From NCBI GenBank assembly GCA_001600095.1, contig BCIX01000004.1:1740586-1804585 (forward strand): DNA of 64,000 nt, in the 5' to 3' direction. Origin of the DNA: Bullera alba (taxonomy: Eukaryota; Basidiomycota; Tremellomycetes; Tremellales; Bulleraceae). The notes under the pieces were generated by a model. The model was not told the origin of the DNA and ran no database searches. It saw only the letters and a program-made list of their open reading frames with translations. This document shows positions 12,894-24,350 of the stretch, in pieces. Position numbers and translations under genes: made by a program. Each line of letters begins with the position of its first letter. Position 1 is the first letter of the stretch.

Positions 12894-12907
12894 GTGTCAC
12901 GTGACAC
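12894..12907. promoter_or_regulatory. Perfect 14-base palindrome centred on CACGTG, upstream of rhomboid copy A
   Basis: The 14 bases GTGTCACGTGACAC are their own reverse complement and contain the E-box CACGTG, followed at once by a second, overlapping CACGTG-like site. It lies 122 bases upstream of the rhomboid A start codon. In fungi CACGTG is bound by bHLH factors such as Pho4, Cbf1 and Sre1-type proteins. Binding here is inferred, not shown. Confidence 0.5.
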
Positions 12908-13156
12908 GTGGTCGGAATGAACCCGCCAGTTCCGACGGACGCGCACACTAGTGCCTGAGTGCATCACGACTTGCTGTGGTGGACGTGGTAAGCCCTGGTA
13001 AGCCTTCAGAGTTGCTGTAAGTCTGCGACCCTGCCAGACCTCTGAGTGGGATATCTCTTGCGAGTACGTCAAGTGCCGATGTAGATGTACGTGTGAAGAC
13101 TATACAATGTTCTCGAATGAGGGCCACGCGCGCAACGATGGCACAGCACGTTGGGG

Positions 13157-13166
13157 GTCACGTGAC
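13157..13166. promoter_or_regulatory. Second CACGTG E-box palindrome
   Basis: GTCACGTGAC is a 10-base perfect palindrome around CACGTG, 250 bases from the larger one at 12894. Two such sites in one promoter region make a bHLH target more likely than one alone. Confidence 0.4.
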
Positions 13167-13514
13167 ACGGACCTGAGGGCTAATGAGGGGAAAAGAGGAC
13201 GGACACAACCGTAACATACTGAAGTACGAGTAGGTTCTTGTCATCGCTCTTTCGCCCGTCTTCAGCGGATCGCGTGCTACTCTCGCAAAAATACACTGAG
13301 CGATCACGATGCGGGATTTTGACCAGTTGCATCAGAGGAAGAGCGGATAAACTCTGCTTTGACGCACTGAGTGGCGAGTGGTGGTGAACGATTATCGGCC
13401 GAAGCAACGCATACACGTCGTAGACTGTCGTAGATCAACGGATGCATGAAGCTTGTTGTTGAGCTGCCGTGAGCATGAATGGATGCCGGGCTCTGCCGAG
13501 TCATGGGCCTGCGA

Positions 13515-13580
13515 CTGGGGAGGACTGGGGAGGTCTGGGAGGGTCTGGGACTGTCTGGGGCTGTTTGGGGCTCATTGGGC
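13515..13580 (+). repeat. G-rich direct repeat, CTGGGGA/TCTGGGA units
   Basis: The + strand repeats CTGGGGAGG, TCTGGGAGGG, TCTGGGACTG and CTGGGGCTG within about 65 bases and has more than four runs of three or four G. This gives it the potential to form a G-quadruplex. It lies in the promoter region between the rhomboid and transporter genes. Confidence 0.55.
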
Positions 13581-14654
13581 GAGGCTCATTGCCGCCAAGT
13601 CTCCGGAGAATGCGGATCTCAATTACAGATCCATAACTCCGGAAGAGCCCTCTCGGATCTCGAATCCCATCCCACCACTCGCTTTTGAGTTTGACGACAG
13701 AGAGAGTCGGGCAGTTCTTGTAAGGCAGAAGACTCCCCCTTGCGGCAATTGAGACCGACGCAGTGCCGCCCACTGCTGCCGCTGCCAACACTGGCTGACA
13801 CTTGTTGCAGTCATTCCGAATCGAATATCGATCGGCGGATATTTGTCTACCCGACAAGGCAGTCCAGCTCTCAACGAGTTTCAACCTGTTTCAACGGGAC
13901 TGAGAAAGCCCTCAAAAGGCCCGACTGGCAGTCGAAAGTGACGGCCGTAGTGGTTTTACGAGAGCTGGATACTCCTTTGTCGCGGCCTATCGGCTCTTGT
14001 TCTCTTTTGTCACTACCTGTCTGCGTCCGATCGGAGTCCAGAAGCAGTTCAGACCGCCGCTGTGAGGTGCCGCAGGGTGCCGCAGTAGGCCGCAGTGGCT
14101 GATCGAACATCTGAAAACGGCACGAACCCTCAGCGCCCCAGCAGGCCCCAGCCCTCCTCAGCCTCACGAATTGCCGCTCGCGTACCTTCACGCAGTACGT
14201 ACCCCAGTCCACCCAGCCTCACACCCTCTCACCCTCTCTCACCCTCTCACACCGCCCGCGGAGCTGCATCCTGCCGCTGGATCCATCCCAGCTGGACCAG
14301 TAGCTTCGTTTGGAACGCCCCCACCGCGTATACATCGGATTAACATGATCAGATATGCCCAGGTCACCTCCAGATCACTTGCCTCCTCATCAGATATCGG
14401 ATAAATCGTCCACTGTCGCACGTAGCTCCCCCTAGCTCATCATGTCGTGGGGCTACTAGAGACGTGGATATCCCGCACTGAACCGCAAAGATGCCTCCGA
14501 CTGTCAGGGACGAACCATGGGGGCCTCGGAACTATGGGTTCCGATGCTAGCTGACATGTTACTGAGTCGTTCCTGCAACGAGGCTATAAAGAGATCTGAC
14601 CAGCAAGTATGGAGACCCACACTCATCCCCACATCCATCTCACTCACACTCACG

Positions 14655-16426
14655 ATGCCCGCCCCGACCGGTCTAGCTCACTACGCTTCACTCCGAAACA
14701 ATGCCGCACCTTGGTGGTTCCAAGATGCTGGTATGCGAAAGATGGCCATCGCCATCGGTGTCGGATTCGCAGGTACCATCAATGGAGGTGAGTCGAGTAA
14801 TGAGTAGAACCCATACTGATAGTCAGGCTACGATGGATCCCTCATGAACGGTCTCCTATCCAACCCGGTCTTCGTCCAGGCGATCGACAACCCAGATGGC
14901 AACAAGCTCGGGTTGATTTCCGCTGCCTATCCACTCGGTGCCCTGGTCGGTGTCTTCCCAGCACCATACGTCGCCGACAAGCTGGGTCGTAAAGTCTCCA
15001 TCTTGATCGGCTGTCTCATCATCATCGCCGGAGCTTTGGTTCAGACGTTGACCACCGGTGGCAACAACATGCTCGGAGGTCGATTCGTCGTCGGTCTTGG
15101 CGCCACCTTCCAGGTACGTTCGAGCGAGCGATCGAGTGAAGAAGTGATCGCGAGCTAACCCGCTTCGTAGGGTATCGGAGGAGGACCCCTCGTTGCCGAG
15201 ATATCCCACCCAAGGAACAGAGCTCAAACTACCGCTCTGATCAACACCTGCTGGTACATTGGTTCTATCATCGCTGCTTGGACCACATTCGGTGCTCTCA
15301 ATATCGCTGGATCCTGGTCATGGAGGCTCTGCTGTCTTATCCAGGTCGTCCCTTGTGCTGTCCAGCTCGTCGGTCTTTGGTTCACCGAGGAGTCTCCTCG
15401 ATGGCTCATTAGCAAAGGTCAAGAGGAACGGGCACTCCGAGTCTTGGCCAAGTACCACGCCAACGGTGACGAACAGGATGAGCTAGTGCAGTTCGAGTTT
15501 GAGGAGATCAAGGAGGCCATCGCTGCTGAGAAGAAGGCCAACGCCTCGGTCAGTGTATGGACATTTACCAAGACCAGAGGAAACAAGCACAGGCTGTTGA
15601 TTCTTATCGTGAGTACATGAAGTATCTCGAGCGTCGCTGGGAACAGCGCTGACTATCGATTAGTGTGTCGCCTTCTTCTCTCAATGGGTCGGCAACGGTA
15701 TCATCTCATACTATCTCGCCAAGATCCTCACCTCGGTCGGAATCACCGACCCCACCGCTCAGGCTGGCTTCAACGGCGGTCTTCAGATCTTCAACTGGTT
15801 CATGGCTATCGGCGGATCCCTCGCCACTGAGAGGCTCGGTCGAAGGTTCCTATGGCTCACTTCCGCCATCGGTATGCTCGCCTCCTTCATCGTCATCACC
15901 GCCTGCTCCGCCGTCTACGCCAAGACCGAGGCCGTGGCCGCTGGACGTGCTGTCATGGCATTCCTTTTCATCTACTTTGGTTTCTACGGTGAGTTTATAT
16001 TTCCGCCACTACACAAGGAGATCAGCCGCTGACTGTTGCTTAGACATTGCTTTCACGGGTCTGACAATTGCATACCCGATCGAGATCCTGCCATTCGCCC
16101 TTCGAGCTCAAGGATTGGCCGTGCTCAACTTCTTCGTCTCCGCCGCCCTCTTCTTCAACCAGTATGTCAACCCGATTGCCCTCGAGGCCCTGGCCTGGAA
16201 GTACTACTTCGTCTACATCGGTGTCCTCATCGTCTCGATCATCTGCATCTACTTCTTCTACCCAGAGACCAGAGGCCGAATGCTCGAGGAGGTCGCCGAG
16301 ATCTTCGACGGTCCAGGAGCGGTCCCACCAGTCGCCCGAGCACACGACGAGGCTCTCGAAGACGATGCCGACTACAAGGGAGAGAAGGATGAGACGGAGA
16401 GGGTCGAGGATGTCAACAGGCTTTGA
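14655..16426 (+). CDS. MFS sugar transporter (hexose/lactose permease-like)
   Basis: Five exons (14655-14787, 14827-15113, 15171-15608, 15664-15988, 16044-16426) give 521 residues, normal for the fungal sugar porter family. Hallmarks are visible in order: [12 protein letters not shown] in helix 1, DKLGRKV after helix 2, GRFVVGLGA in helix 4, EESPRWL after helix 6, ERLGRR after helix 8 and [10 protein letters not shown] after helix 12. The protein would carry a sugar across the plasma membrane, probably by proton symport. The N-terminus resembles the lactose permease-like branch, but the substrate cannot be read from sequence. It is flanked by the MDR oxidoreductase gene (convergent) and two rhomboid copies. 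The ATG at 14655 follows a TATAAA at about 14583. Confidence 0.9.
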
Positions 16427-16938
16427 GAGCTCGATAGCATTCAAGACGAATGTTGAGCTCAACGTCCATCACGAGGGGTTTGCGATAGGTTCAAAAGGGT
16501 ATATTATAGGGTGGATTTGACTTGTAGGACCGAGGGCTTCGTAGGACATGCATCATACTACGTTCGTTTCATCGTACACTTCAACGTCAGTACGTCAGTC
16601 TCAGACCGACCTGTGATAGCGTGTGCGAGCAGTAGTGTCTCCCTCACGACGCCGAGTTCCAGCCAGACACCTTGACCACTTCGAGCTGAGATCGATACGT
16701 CGAGGAGTCGAAAGTGATCCAGTGTCCCCTGCCGAGTGTTTGTGCAAGGTCAGCCTAAGACTGAGCATGCTTCGGCATAGCTGGACCATGCTCAACCGCT
16801 AGTTGAACGAGGAGAGTAACGAGATACATAATCGGAACACTTATCGACTACTCTATACACAACGGATCGACTGTATTATAGGGCACGGTGGACTTGATCT
16901 ATAGACCGTGGAAGGGTTGCAGACTCGGCGAAAGGTCG
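16427..16938. other. Convergent intergenic region
   Basis: This holds the 3' ends of the transporter and of the MDR oxidoreductase. I see no coding or structured element. Confidence 0.5.
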
Positions 16939-18269
16939 TCATAGCTTGAAGACAAGCTTCTTTCCCGAGACCTGTTTGTTCTAATTGATCAGCGAGATGC
17001 GTTGAGTATAGACTCACTCTTAGCTTCTTCAAACCATCGGGGATGGCCTCGAATCCTTGTCCGATCTCTACGGGGTTAGGCCTGATGCCATACGTCTCAA
17101 TCATCTCGGTAGCCGTCGAGGTAAAGTCGGCCAGCCACTCTCGCTTCTCCGGCTCGGCTGGATACGTTCGGATGATAGGGATGAATGTGAATGCCTGTCG
17201 AGTAAGTCAGCTTGTGCCACCGCTAGATGGTCGGTGATGTGTGTACTCACTTTCCCTAGGTATCGATAAAGCAAGAAATCCTGGAGTTTGACATCCGATC
17301 GATGCGACTTGCCCCCGGGCAAGATGCTGACGATGTCTCCCCCACTTGGCCCAAATGCGTCGACGGCGAATCTGAGATTGGCTTTGCCTCCTACGCAGTC
17401 CATTGCTTGGACGACTCCGTTCTGCGTCACTTCCTTGATCTCCTTGAGAGCGGCAGTGTGATCGGCGTAGCTGACGACGTGATCCGCACCGTAACGCTTG
17501 ACGAGGTCGAATGATCGAGGGGATGCTGAAGCGATAACCCGGAAGCCAGCTTGTTTGGCCAGCTGTATGGCAAACATCCCAACTGATGTAGCGCCTCCAG
17601 AGACGAAATACTAAAGAGAATCAGTATGGACCTTCTCATGAGCACTCACCCAAGGGGCATTCGGGACTCTGGCTGGAGATCTGGGAACGCCTTGTATGTG
17701 ATACAGAGCCTTGATTCGTCAGTGTAGCACACTTAGATGGAGGTATGTGACCAAGCGGAGTGACTCACTCCAGCGGCGGTCAAGAGGCCCACGCCGAAAG
17801 TCGCAGCATCTTCACTGGATATACTCTGCGGGACCTTGAAGACGAGGTCGTCCGCGGCAACGCAGTACTCGGCAGCACTTCCAATATTGTCGTACTTTCC
17901 ACCATGAATCGCACCAACGACCCGATCTCCGACCTTGTGTCTGGTGACTCCTCTGCCTACAGCGACTACGGTGCCAACGACATCGCATCCGATGATTGAT
18001 CCAGCTGGTCCGATGAGGTCGAGATGGAGAACATCTGTAGGATTCTATTTCAATGTCAGCTGATGTCCTGAACCTTCCTGCAGTCGACTCACTGCAGCAT
18101 AAACCTCGACTTTGATGAGGAGCTCATTATCCTCAGGCTTGGGTACAGGCTTTGTCACTAGTTGAAGCTGATTCTCGTACTTGGTGAAAGCCACTTGCAA
18201 TGGCCAAATGATCGACTTGCTACCTATCACGTAGGCCTTCATGTTGGTAGGGATCGAGCTGGTGGACAT
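16939..18269 (-). CDS. Zinc-independent MDR oxidoreductase (trans-enoyl reductase/ToxD-like)
   Basis: Six exons (18269-18093, 18044-17769, 17709-17650, 17610-17251, 17194-17018, 16980-16939) give 363 residues, the normal size for medium-chain dehydrogenases. The order is standard: an N-terminal catalytic fold with MKAYVIGS and NPTDVLHL, then a nucleotide-binding fold with SGGATSVGMFAIQLAK (the GGxxxVG pattern), then GADHVVSY. The zinc-binding Cys/His residues of true alcohol dehydrogenases are not in their usual places, pointing to the quinone/enoyl-reductase group. Fungal relatives include stand-alone enoyl reductases of polyketide clusters and general quinone reductases. I see no polyketide synthase here, so a free-standing NADPH reductase of unknown substrate is the safest call. 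Confidence 0.85.
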
Positions 18270-18769
18270 TGTTGATGGGGGCTAAGTCAGAGCTCTGTAG
18301 GGTTGGCAGAAAAGGTATCATCTTGGCGGATCTGAGCTGGGCTATAAGTAGAGCAATTGAGTACAAGTTCACTGCAAGCAGACTATGAGCAAAGGACAAG
18401 GATGCGGGCTCGAAATAACCTCGAATACCTACGCGCGGTCATTCGGGCTTCGGGCGCGCAAGAACGCGGGCACGAATGCGGGCATGATGCGGGGATAGAC
18501 CATCGGGCGACTCTGCAGTCTGCAGACCGCAGATCCGCACATCTAGTGAGATCTAATGCCATCTACTCGTACTCGTAGTGACTAAGGATCGCTGGGATCT
18601 CCCTCGTAGGATGCTCAGCCAAGCAAGACAGAGAGTAGAGTATAAGCCTATCAGTCAGGAGCTGGGAATGACTCAAAGTGAGCGCGCCGGGTCGGGACCC
18701 AGACAAAACCCCAAGTATACCTCATGGCAATCTGCACCCTTCTGTATCTGGTCCATGTCATGATAGGGC
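18270..18769. other. Intergenic region between MDR gene and rhomboid copy B
   Basis: This should contain the promoter of the MDR gene. An 11-base TATA-like stretch (GCTATAAGTAG) lies about 80 bases upstream of its start, at 18340-18350. I see nothing else. Confidence 0.45.
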
Positions 18770-20271
18770 CTAGAGCCAACCCTTGTACTTCAATACCTGG
18801 TGAGGCGATGGATTGCGGAGATATATAGCCACGATGCCGCCGAAAACCATACCGACCAGATGAGCTGAGTGCCCCACTTTACGCTGCTTTGTGGGGTCCG
18901 TGCCCGCCTGGGGCCCAGCCAGCTCGTGTGGACGCTGCTTGACCGCCGAGGACAGCTCGTACTAGCATTAAGATCAGATACTGTCGCATCGACAGTCGGT
19001 TACCACTCACCGCTGTGAGCAGTATTAGCATTGACCACGCTGGGATCGGTAGGATGGTGGCGATGAGCTTGGCAGAAGGCTGGAGGACACCGCAACATCC
19101 TATCAAGGCGAAGATCCCGGCTGAAGCGTTGATTCTCTGGGTCAGCGATCGGTAATCGCGCGTGTAGTAGACAGAAAACTACTGACCTGAAGCACCGAGA
19201 GCGCCCGTCGCGTACTCGGCGCTTGGCGGTTTGAGTTCGGGTCGAAACCATATCCAGCCCGTTGCCGCGACAGCAGAGCCTGAGGCGGGTGGAGAATGAT
19301 ACCGTATGCTACGCGCATACTCGCTCACCGCCAAGGTAGACTCCTAGGAAAGCTGTGGGTCCGATAATACTGACATGGGTGTCAGGGCAGCGCAAAGCGA
19401 GGCTGAATCCAAGTCCTAGCGGACTCACGGCATGATTGCCCTGGAGATGAGATAGAAGCCGAACATGTTGCTGCATATGTGCCCCAGACCCTTGTAAGAG
19501 AATGCGTAGGTGACGACGTTCCAGCTGGAGGTAGAGTCAGCAGAGCGCTGAACCGCCCCTGTGCTCCCGCCTGCGCTTGAGCAATGGTCTACTTACAATC
19601 GATAATCGTCCATGTTCCTCGAGGTTTACATAAAATTTCTGTTCAGCAGAACGAGCAGGAAGAGAGACGGCAATCCCTAGCCGAAAGCCTTGTTAGACAA
19701 GCAGCCGAATCAAAGCTGAACGTACTACACTTGACGCCACTCACTAGTTGAGACTTGGCAAGTTGCCAGGCCAGGAACACTGCGAAATTGATGCCCATAA
19801 TTATGAAGATCTCGCGCGAGTAGGTAAGCCGACCGCTCTAAACATGGGTGGTGATAGGGAATGAACTCGCAATCTTTCGAGTTCCAAGCTTGAGGAGATC
19901 CTTCTCCATCTGCTGATACCACGGTTCCGAAGGTTTCGAACCGACTACCGAAGGCTCCGAGCTGTCCACCGCTGGCTCCGTTTTATTTGCTTTGGGTCAG
20001 CCTCTTTAGGTGGGTCAGGAGTTGATGAGGCGTACGTCCGCCGACCGAGCGCACCGCGGATCCCATTGTAGCTTCTCAAGGCTTGAGATTCGGCTCCAAG
20101 CGTTGGGTACGCATTGCTGAGTTTGGTTAAGCGCACAGCTGCAGAGGACCAGAGTGACTGGAAATTGGGACCGGCTAGTGAGCAGCGTTGGGCGGATGTC
20201 TGTAGTGACCTAAAGGACAGGGGGCCTCTGAGCTTGCTAATAATGAGGCCTGTCCCCGGTCTGAACGACAT
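18770..20271 (-). pseudogene. Second rhomboid protease gene (copy B), probably disabled
   Basis: The exon order mirrors copy A at 11348-12772, and most exons still read through. They give the serine motif GALGASGQ (around 19190), GHICSNM, and a last exon ending GHSAHLVG...YKGWL before the stop at 18770. Three defects are visible. In exon 1 the frame from the ATG at 20271 reaches a stop at 19945, while the part matching copy A (PSEPWYQQMEKD) lies in another frame. In exon 3 an in-frame TAA follows RNFM (about 19632). The donor of intron 1 is GC rather than GT. The first His of the SH...H...N motif is Tyr. An unusual intron could explain the first defect but not the TAA. It is either a decaying duplicate or a truncated gene. 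Residues 1-40 resemble copy A closely. Confidence 0.7.
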
Positions 20272-20546
20272 GGTCTATATGTCGGACGGTGAGATGGACA
20301 AAGTGTAGCATTTGAACACAGCAAGCAACTTGATTGCTAGCCGTCGTCGACCGGGTCGTCAGTGACCGCCGAGCCACGTGGTAGGAATGCCATTCACCAG
20401 TCCCGACGGAAGTTTCAGGCACGGTCTTTAGAATTCGCCACCCGAAAGGTTGAAAAGTTGAAGGCAACAGCAGGCAACAGCAACATCGAAAGCTATAGTC
20501 GAGGTCCTTAACAGACCAACACAACTAGCCTTGCCTGACCATAGCA
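20272..20546. promoter_or_regulatory. Divergent promoter of rhomboid copy B and ENP2, with E-box
   Basis: A CACGTG lies at about 20375-20380. The bases after it, CACGTGGTAGGAATG, then CCAGTCCCGACGGA, match the equivalent stretch upstream of copy A (12903-12940) with few changes. The promoter was therefore duplicated with the gene. Confidence 0.5.
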
Positions 20547-23232
20547 ATGTCCCAGCCAAAGGTGTACACGGTCAACGGGCCGTCGTCTACCTCGGCATCG
20601 TCCCTGCCTTCCTGGATCACCGTCAAGCCAAAATCGCAAAAGCTTTCCAATGGACAGAGGAAGCGAGTCAAGACTCTACGGCAGCTTGGGCAGCTCGAGC
20701 TTGTCCAGGACTTCGCCTTTCCCGAATCAGCTATCAGGATCAAGACGACTGAGGATGGGAATTACGCCATAGCCACGGGGTGTTACAAGCCCATGATCAA
20801 AGTATGGGATCTGAACGAATTGACGGTCAAATTTGAGCGAGTGACGGACGCGGAGAATGTCGATTTTGTTGTGAGTCGTACCAGGGAGAACGTCATGTTA
20901 GAGGGCGTTGGCGCTGAGATATCCAATGGATAGATCCTGTCGTCCGACTGGACAAAGCAATTACATCTCCAACGAGACCGTTCGCTGGCGTTCCATACGC
21001 AATCGGGACTACATCACTCTGTGCGATTACCCACCTATGGCCGAACGCTGGCCTACCACTCGCCCTCGGCAGAGGCGTATATCGCTTGCACGGGCACGGA
21101 GGTGTTCCGATTCAACTTGGAGGAAGGGAGGTATATGACGCCTATCAACATTGGCAAGGGATTAGACAGGACGACATATGACGAGGTCGAAGGTGTCAAT
21201 GTGATCGACGTCAACCCGAGGCATGGGCTCTTGTCAATGGGATTGGACGGCGGAGGAGGCATCATCGAGTTCTGGGACCCAAGATCACGGACAGCTCTCA
21301 CGAGGTTGACGTTGCCCACGTCGGAACTGCTACCCATACAACCGTTCGAGCAAAATCCCTTTACGCCTCAACAGAAGCTATCGATCACCGCCTTGTCCTC
21401 CCACCCCTCCGACGGCCTTTCACTGGCAGTCGGCACTTCTACAGGTCATACACTGCTGTATGATTTACGTTCACCATCGCCGTTTGCCGTCAAGGATCAA
21501 GGATATGGAGAGCCCATGCGGACGGTGGAGTGGCTCAGAGGCGGCGGAGCCCAAGAGGACAATGGTCGTGTCGTCAGCGCAGATAGCAAGGTGATCAAAA
21601 TCTGGGACAAGAACAATGTGTGTAGCATTTCCTCCTATCCAGGCGTTTATCTTCTGGAATCCGCAAATTGCACAGAGCTGACCTTGAATCTCAGCCATCC
21701 GAGAACCACCTGTCATTACACCCCGCCAACCCGCTTCTCCAACTCCACCCTGTACAGAACTCTGGACTCATGTTTGCAGCATGTGACGCTTCTGCCATGT
21801 CGACATACTACATCCCCGAGATCGGTCCAGCGCCCAGATGGGCAGGCTTCCTCGAAAACGTCACGGAGGAACTTGCAGACGATGTCAGCGGTGGGCCGGG
21901 CAAGGGCGCCTACAGCGATTTCAAGTTTGTCGACAAGGACGAGCTCGAGACGTGAGTCATTCCCAATCTGCTTTCGGTGTTCCGTACTAACAACTTGTCT
22001 AGCCTCGGCCTGACCCATCTCATTGGGAGCTCTGCACTCAAACCCTACATGCACGGATACTTCCTCTCGCTCAAGCTCTACACCACGGCCCGACTTATCG
22101 CCAACCCCACCTCGTACGCCGAACACCGCGACAAGATCGTCTCGAAGCGACTTGCCGAAAAGGCCGAAAGCAGGATTCGGGCGAGGAAGGAACAGCCGAA
22201 AGTCAACAAGGCTCTCGCGGAGCGATTACGCAAAGCCGAAGAGAGGGAGGAGGCTTTGGCCAAGCGCAAGCGGGAGAAGAAGGGTCTTGCTGCGGCAGAG
22301 GCAGAAGAGGAGGATCAGGACGAGGAGGAGGATATGGAGGAAGGCAAAAAGGCCAAGAAGTCCGGCGCTTCGGTCCTACAGGATCCTCGATTCAAGGAGA
22401 TTTTCGAGAACCCAGAGTTCGAGGTCGACGAGGAGAGCAGAGAGTTTGCGCTCATCAACCCAGCTACGGCGAACATCAACGTGAGTGGAGCCCGACTCCG
22501 ATCTGCAAATGTCGAGAGGGGAAGCTAATCCGGTTCACAGGCCAAGCGAAAGACTGCTGTGCAGGACGAAGACGACGAGAGCGACAAGTCATCCTCTGGC
22601 ATCGGGGAGAGCGAGTCAGAGGACGACGCTGCGGATGATCAGGACGAGAACAGCGATAGTGACGACAGCGATACAGGCGGTGAGTCTTGCGGAAGTCCAA
22701 CTTTTCGTGACAGTGCTGATGGATCATTATAGATCTTGGTCAATATGATCCACGTAATATGCGGCCTCTAGCAGGCATGACCTCGAATCAGGATAAAGCC
22801 GGGCCCTCGCGACATCCACAATTGGTATCTGTCAAACACCCCCGCATGTCACACGGCGACTCGTTCGGACAGCGACTCCATCAGTCTCGGGACAAGCAAA
22901 CCGCCAAGTCAAAGAGCAAAGACCATTCTCTCGAGAATGACCCTAGTGTACTGGCGATGAAACGATCTGCGGACGGTGGCATGGAAATGTCTTTTATCCC
23001 TACCAAGTCGAAGGGGAGGAGAGGGGACGATGGTGACGATCAGGATGAGTACTCCGGCGGGAGCAGGAGACAGGATCGGGGTGGGAAGGCCAATGGCAAG
23101 ATTGAGAAATTCGGTGCTGGCCTCGAAAAGGGGGAGATTGAGAAGGATATCAAGGAGCAGGATCGCAGTGGAAGAGATAGGCGGAGACAGGTTGGGAGAA
23201 GCGCTTCCAAGAACGCTTTTAGGAAGAGGTAG
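20547..23232 (+). CDS. ENP2: Ribosome biogenesis protein ENP2/NOL10
   Basis: Six exons (20547-20870, 20934-21617, 21695-21951, 22003-22480, 22541-22679, 22733-23232) give 793 residues, close to yeast Enp2 (about 707) and human NOL10 (688). The N-terminal half is a WD-like propeller: GCYKPMIKVWDL near residue 80, then a blade ending IIEFWDPRS and another ending VVSADSKVIKIWD. The middle holds the family's conserved stretch ADDVSGG...FKFVDKDELE and LIGSSALKPYMHGYF, then a charged coiled segment, LQDPRFKEIFENPEFEVDE, and an acidic and basic tail. ENP2 is a nucleolar factor of the small-subunit processome needed for 18S rRNA maturation. The poly-acidic tail at about 22560-22680 is usual for the family. 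Confidence 0.93.
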
Positions 23233-23344
23233 AAGCCTTGTAAAGATCCATCCTCGGATGTACGCTTGCTCATCCGCTCCCAGATGCAGTCCATATGCAT
23301 GCAGGGCAGATAACAGAAACAACACTACAATATACTGACGAGTG

Positions 23345-24350
23345 CTACGAGGCCCATGTGTAAACCCAAAGTATGACCGGAATGAGGACGAGTACCACCG
23401 AAGTACCGAAATCAACGACCCGCACTCCCGCACTAGTGAATATCTGCGACATGACGAGCGTCAGCACTGTCTGGCTTCCGATCTGTCTAGCTCCATCCGA
23501 CACGATGCCAGGGAAGGTCGTCACTCACACGACCATAGACAAGCTGTTGAGAGGTATCCCTAAACTTTGGTAAAGCCGTTGCTCGAATCTTGACCTCTTC
23601 CTCACCACTGGTAGACGGGATCACTGGACCTTTGGGAAGGGTGAGGATGACGGTTTGATCGCTAGGTAATAAGCTGTGAGAGTGCGAGGTTGAAGTACCT
23701 GTGCTGGCGTTGGCAGTGTCGGCAGAGGGAGTGCTGATCGCAGAGTTCGACATTGTAGACTGTGAGAGTGACTGCTGTGATGGTGGATCCGTTAAGAGTG
23801 TGCTGGTAGGGGGAGTGCCAATGGGTGTTGTAACGACTACAAATGCCGACGTCGTGGGCGTGGTCGACGTCATGGCTTTGGTGGAGATGACTGTCAAGGG
23901 AGCTACCACGGCTGCTGTCGACGTCGCAGTCTTCGTCTTGGTAGTCGAGGTGTATCGGGCCGTAGACCGTCCTCCGCTGCCTCCTCCTCCATCCCCTCTC
24001 CATTCAGCGAAGTCGTGGCCATCGCCGTCATCTTCCTCATCGTCGTAGTGTCCTTCATCATCATCCTCATAGTCATCATCGTGCTCGTCATCGTCGTGAC
24101 CACTCCAGTCCTCATCATCTCGTCCGCGGCCATCCCGCCAGTCCTCATCTTCTCGCCCAGAGGCCCAATCGTACCCAGGGCGCGAGTCACGATATGCGAG
24201 TGCACTTGAAAGTCTCGACGGTGCCGCTTCGCATAGCGTCGATATAGCGATGAGGAATAGGACCAGACTGAGCACGTGAGGGAGAGGCTTTCGATCGATG
24301 GTACGGAGATGCCGCTGCGAGGTTGATCGTGGGGGTGATGATATCCGCAT
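23345..24350 (-). CDS. Secreted or membrane-anchored acidic, Ser/Thr-rich protein of unknown function
   Basis: Two exons (24350-23529, 23482-23345) give 319 residues. After a basic start (MRISSPPRS), a hydrophobic stretch near residues 27-40 ending CEAAPS looks like a signal peptide with a long n-region. Residues 60-120 are a striking run of Asp, Glu, Gly and His. Residues 130-250 are Ser/Thr-rich and likely O-mannosylated. Splicing the short intron removes an early stop and adds a C-terminal segment (VVLVLIPVILWVYTWAS) that is hydrophobic enough for a membrane anchor or a GPI-attachment signal. The whole layout fits a fungal cell-wall or surface protein. I recognise no family. The frame is open upstream to 24404 but only with a TTG, so I chose the ATG at 24350. 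Confidence 0.65.

Larger units (their letters stand above)
12773..14654. other. Large divergent intergenic region, about 1.9 kb
   Basis: This lies between rhomboid copy A (minus) and the sugar transporter (plus), so it carries both promoters. It holds the two CACGTG palindromes, a G-rich array at 13515-13580, GCCGCAG-type repeats at 14066-14095 and a CTCACCCT-type repeat at about 14219-14255. The short open frames overlap these repeats and resemble no family. Low-complexity regulatory DNA is the simplest reading. Confidence 0.5.

Noticed and set aside
13453..13884. Overlapping frames in the G-rich promoter stretch
   Set aside because: They are produced by low-complexity repeats, with no start context or family likeness.
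22909..23433. A 174-codon minus-strand frame over the end of ENP2
   Set aside because: It is antisense to a well-supported ENP2 exon and rich in hydrophobic residues that result from complementing a charged tail.
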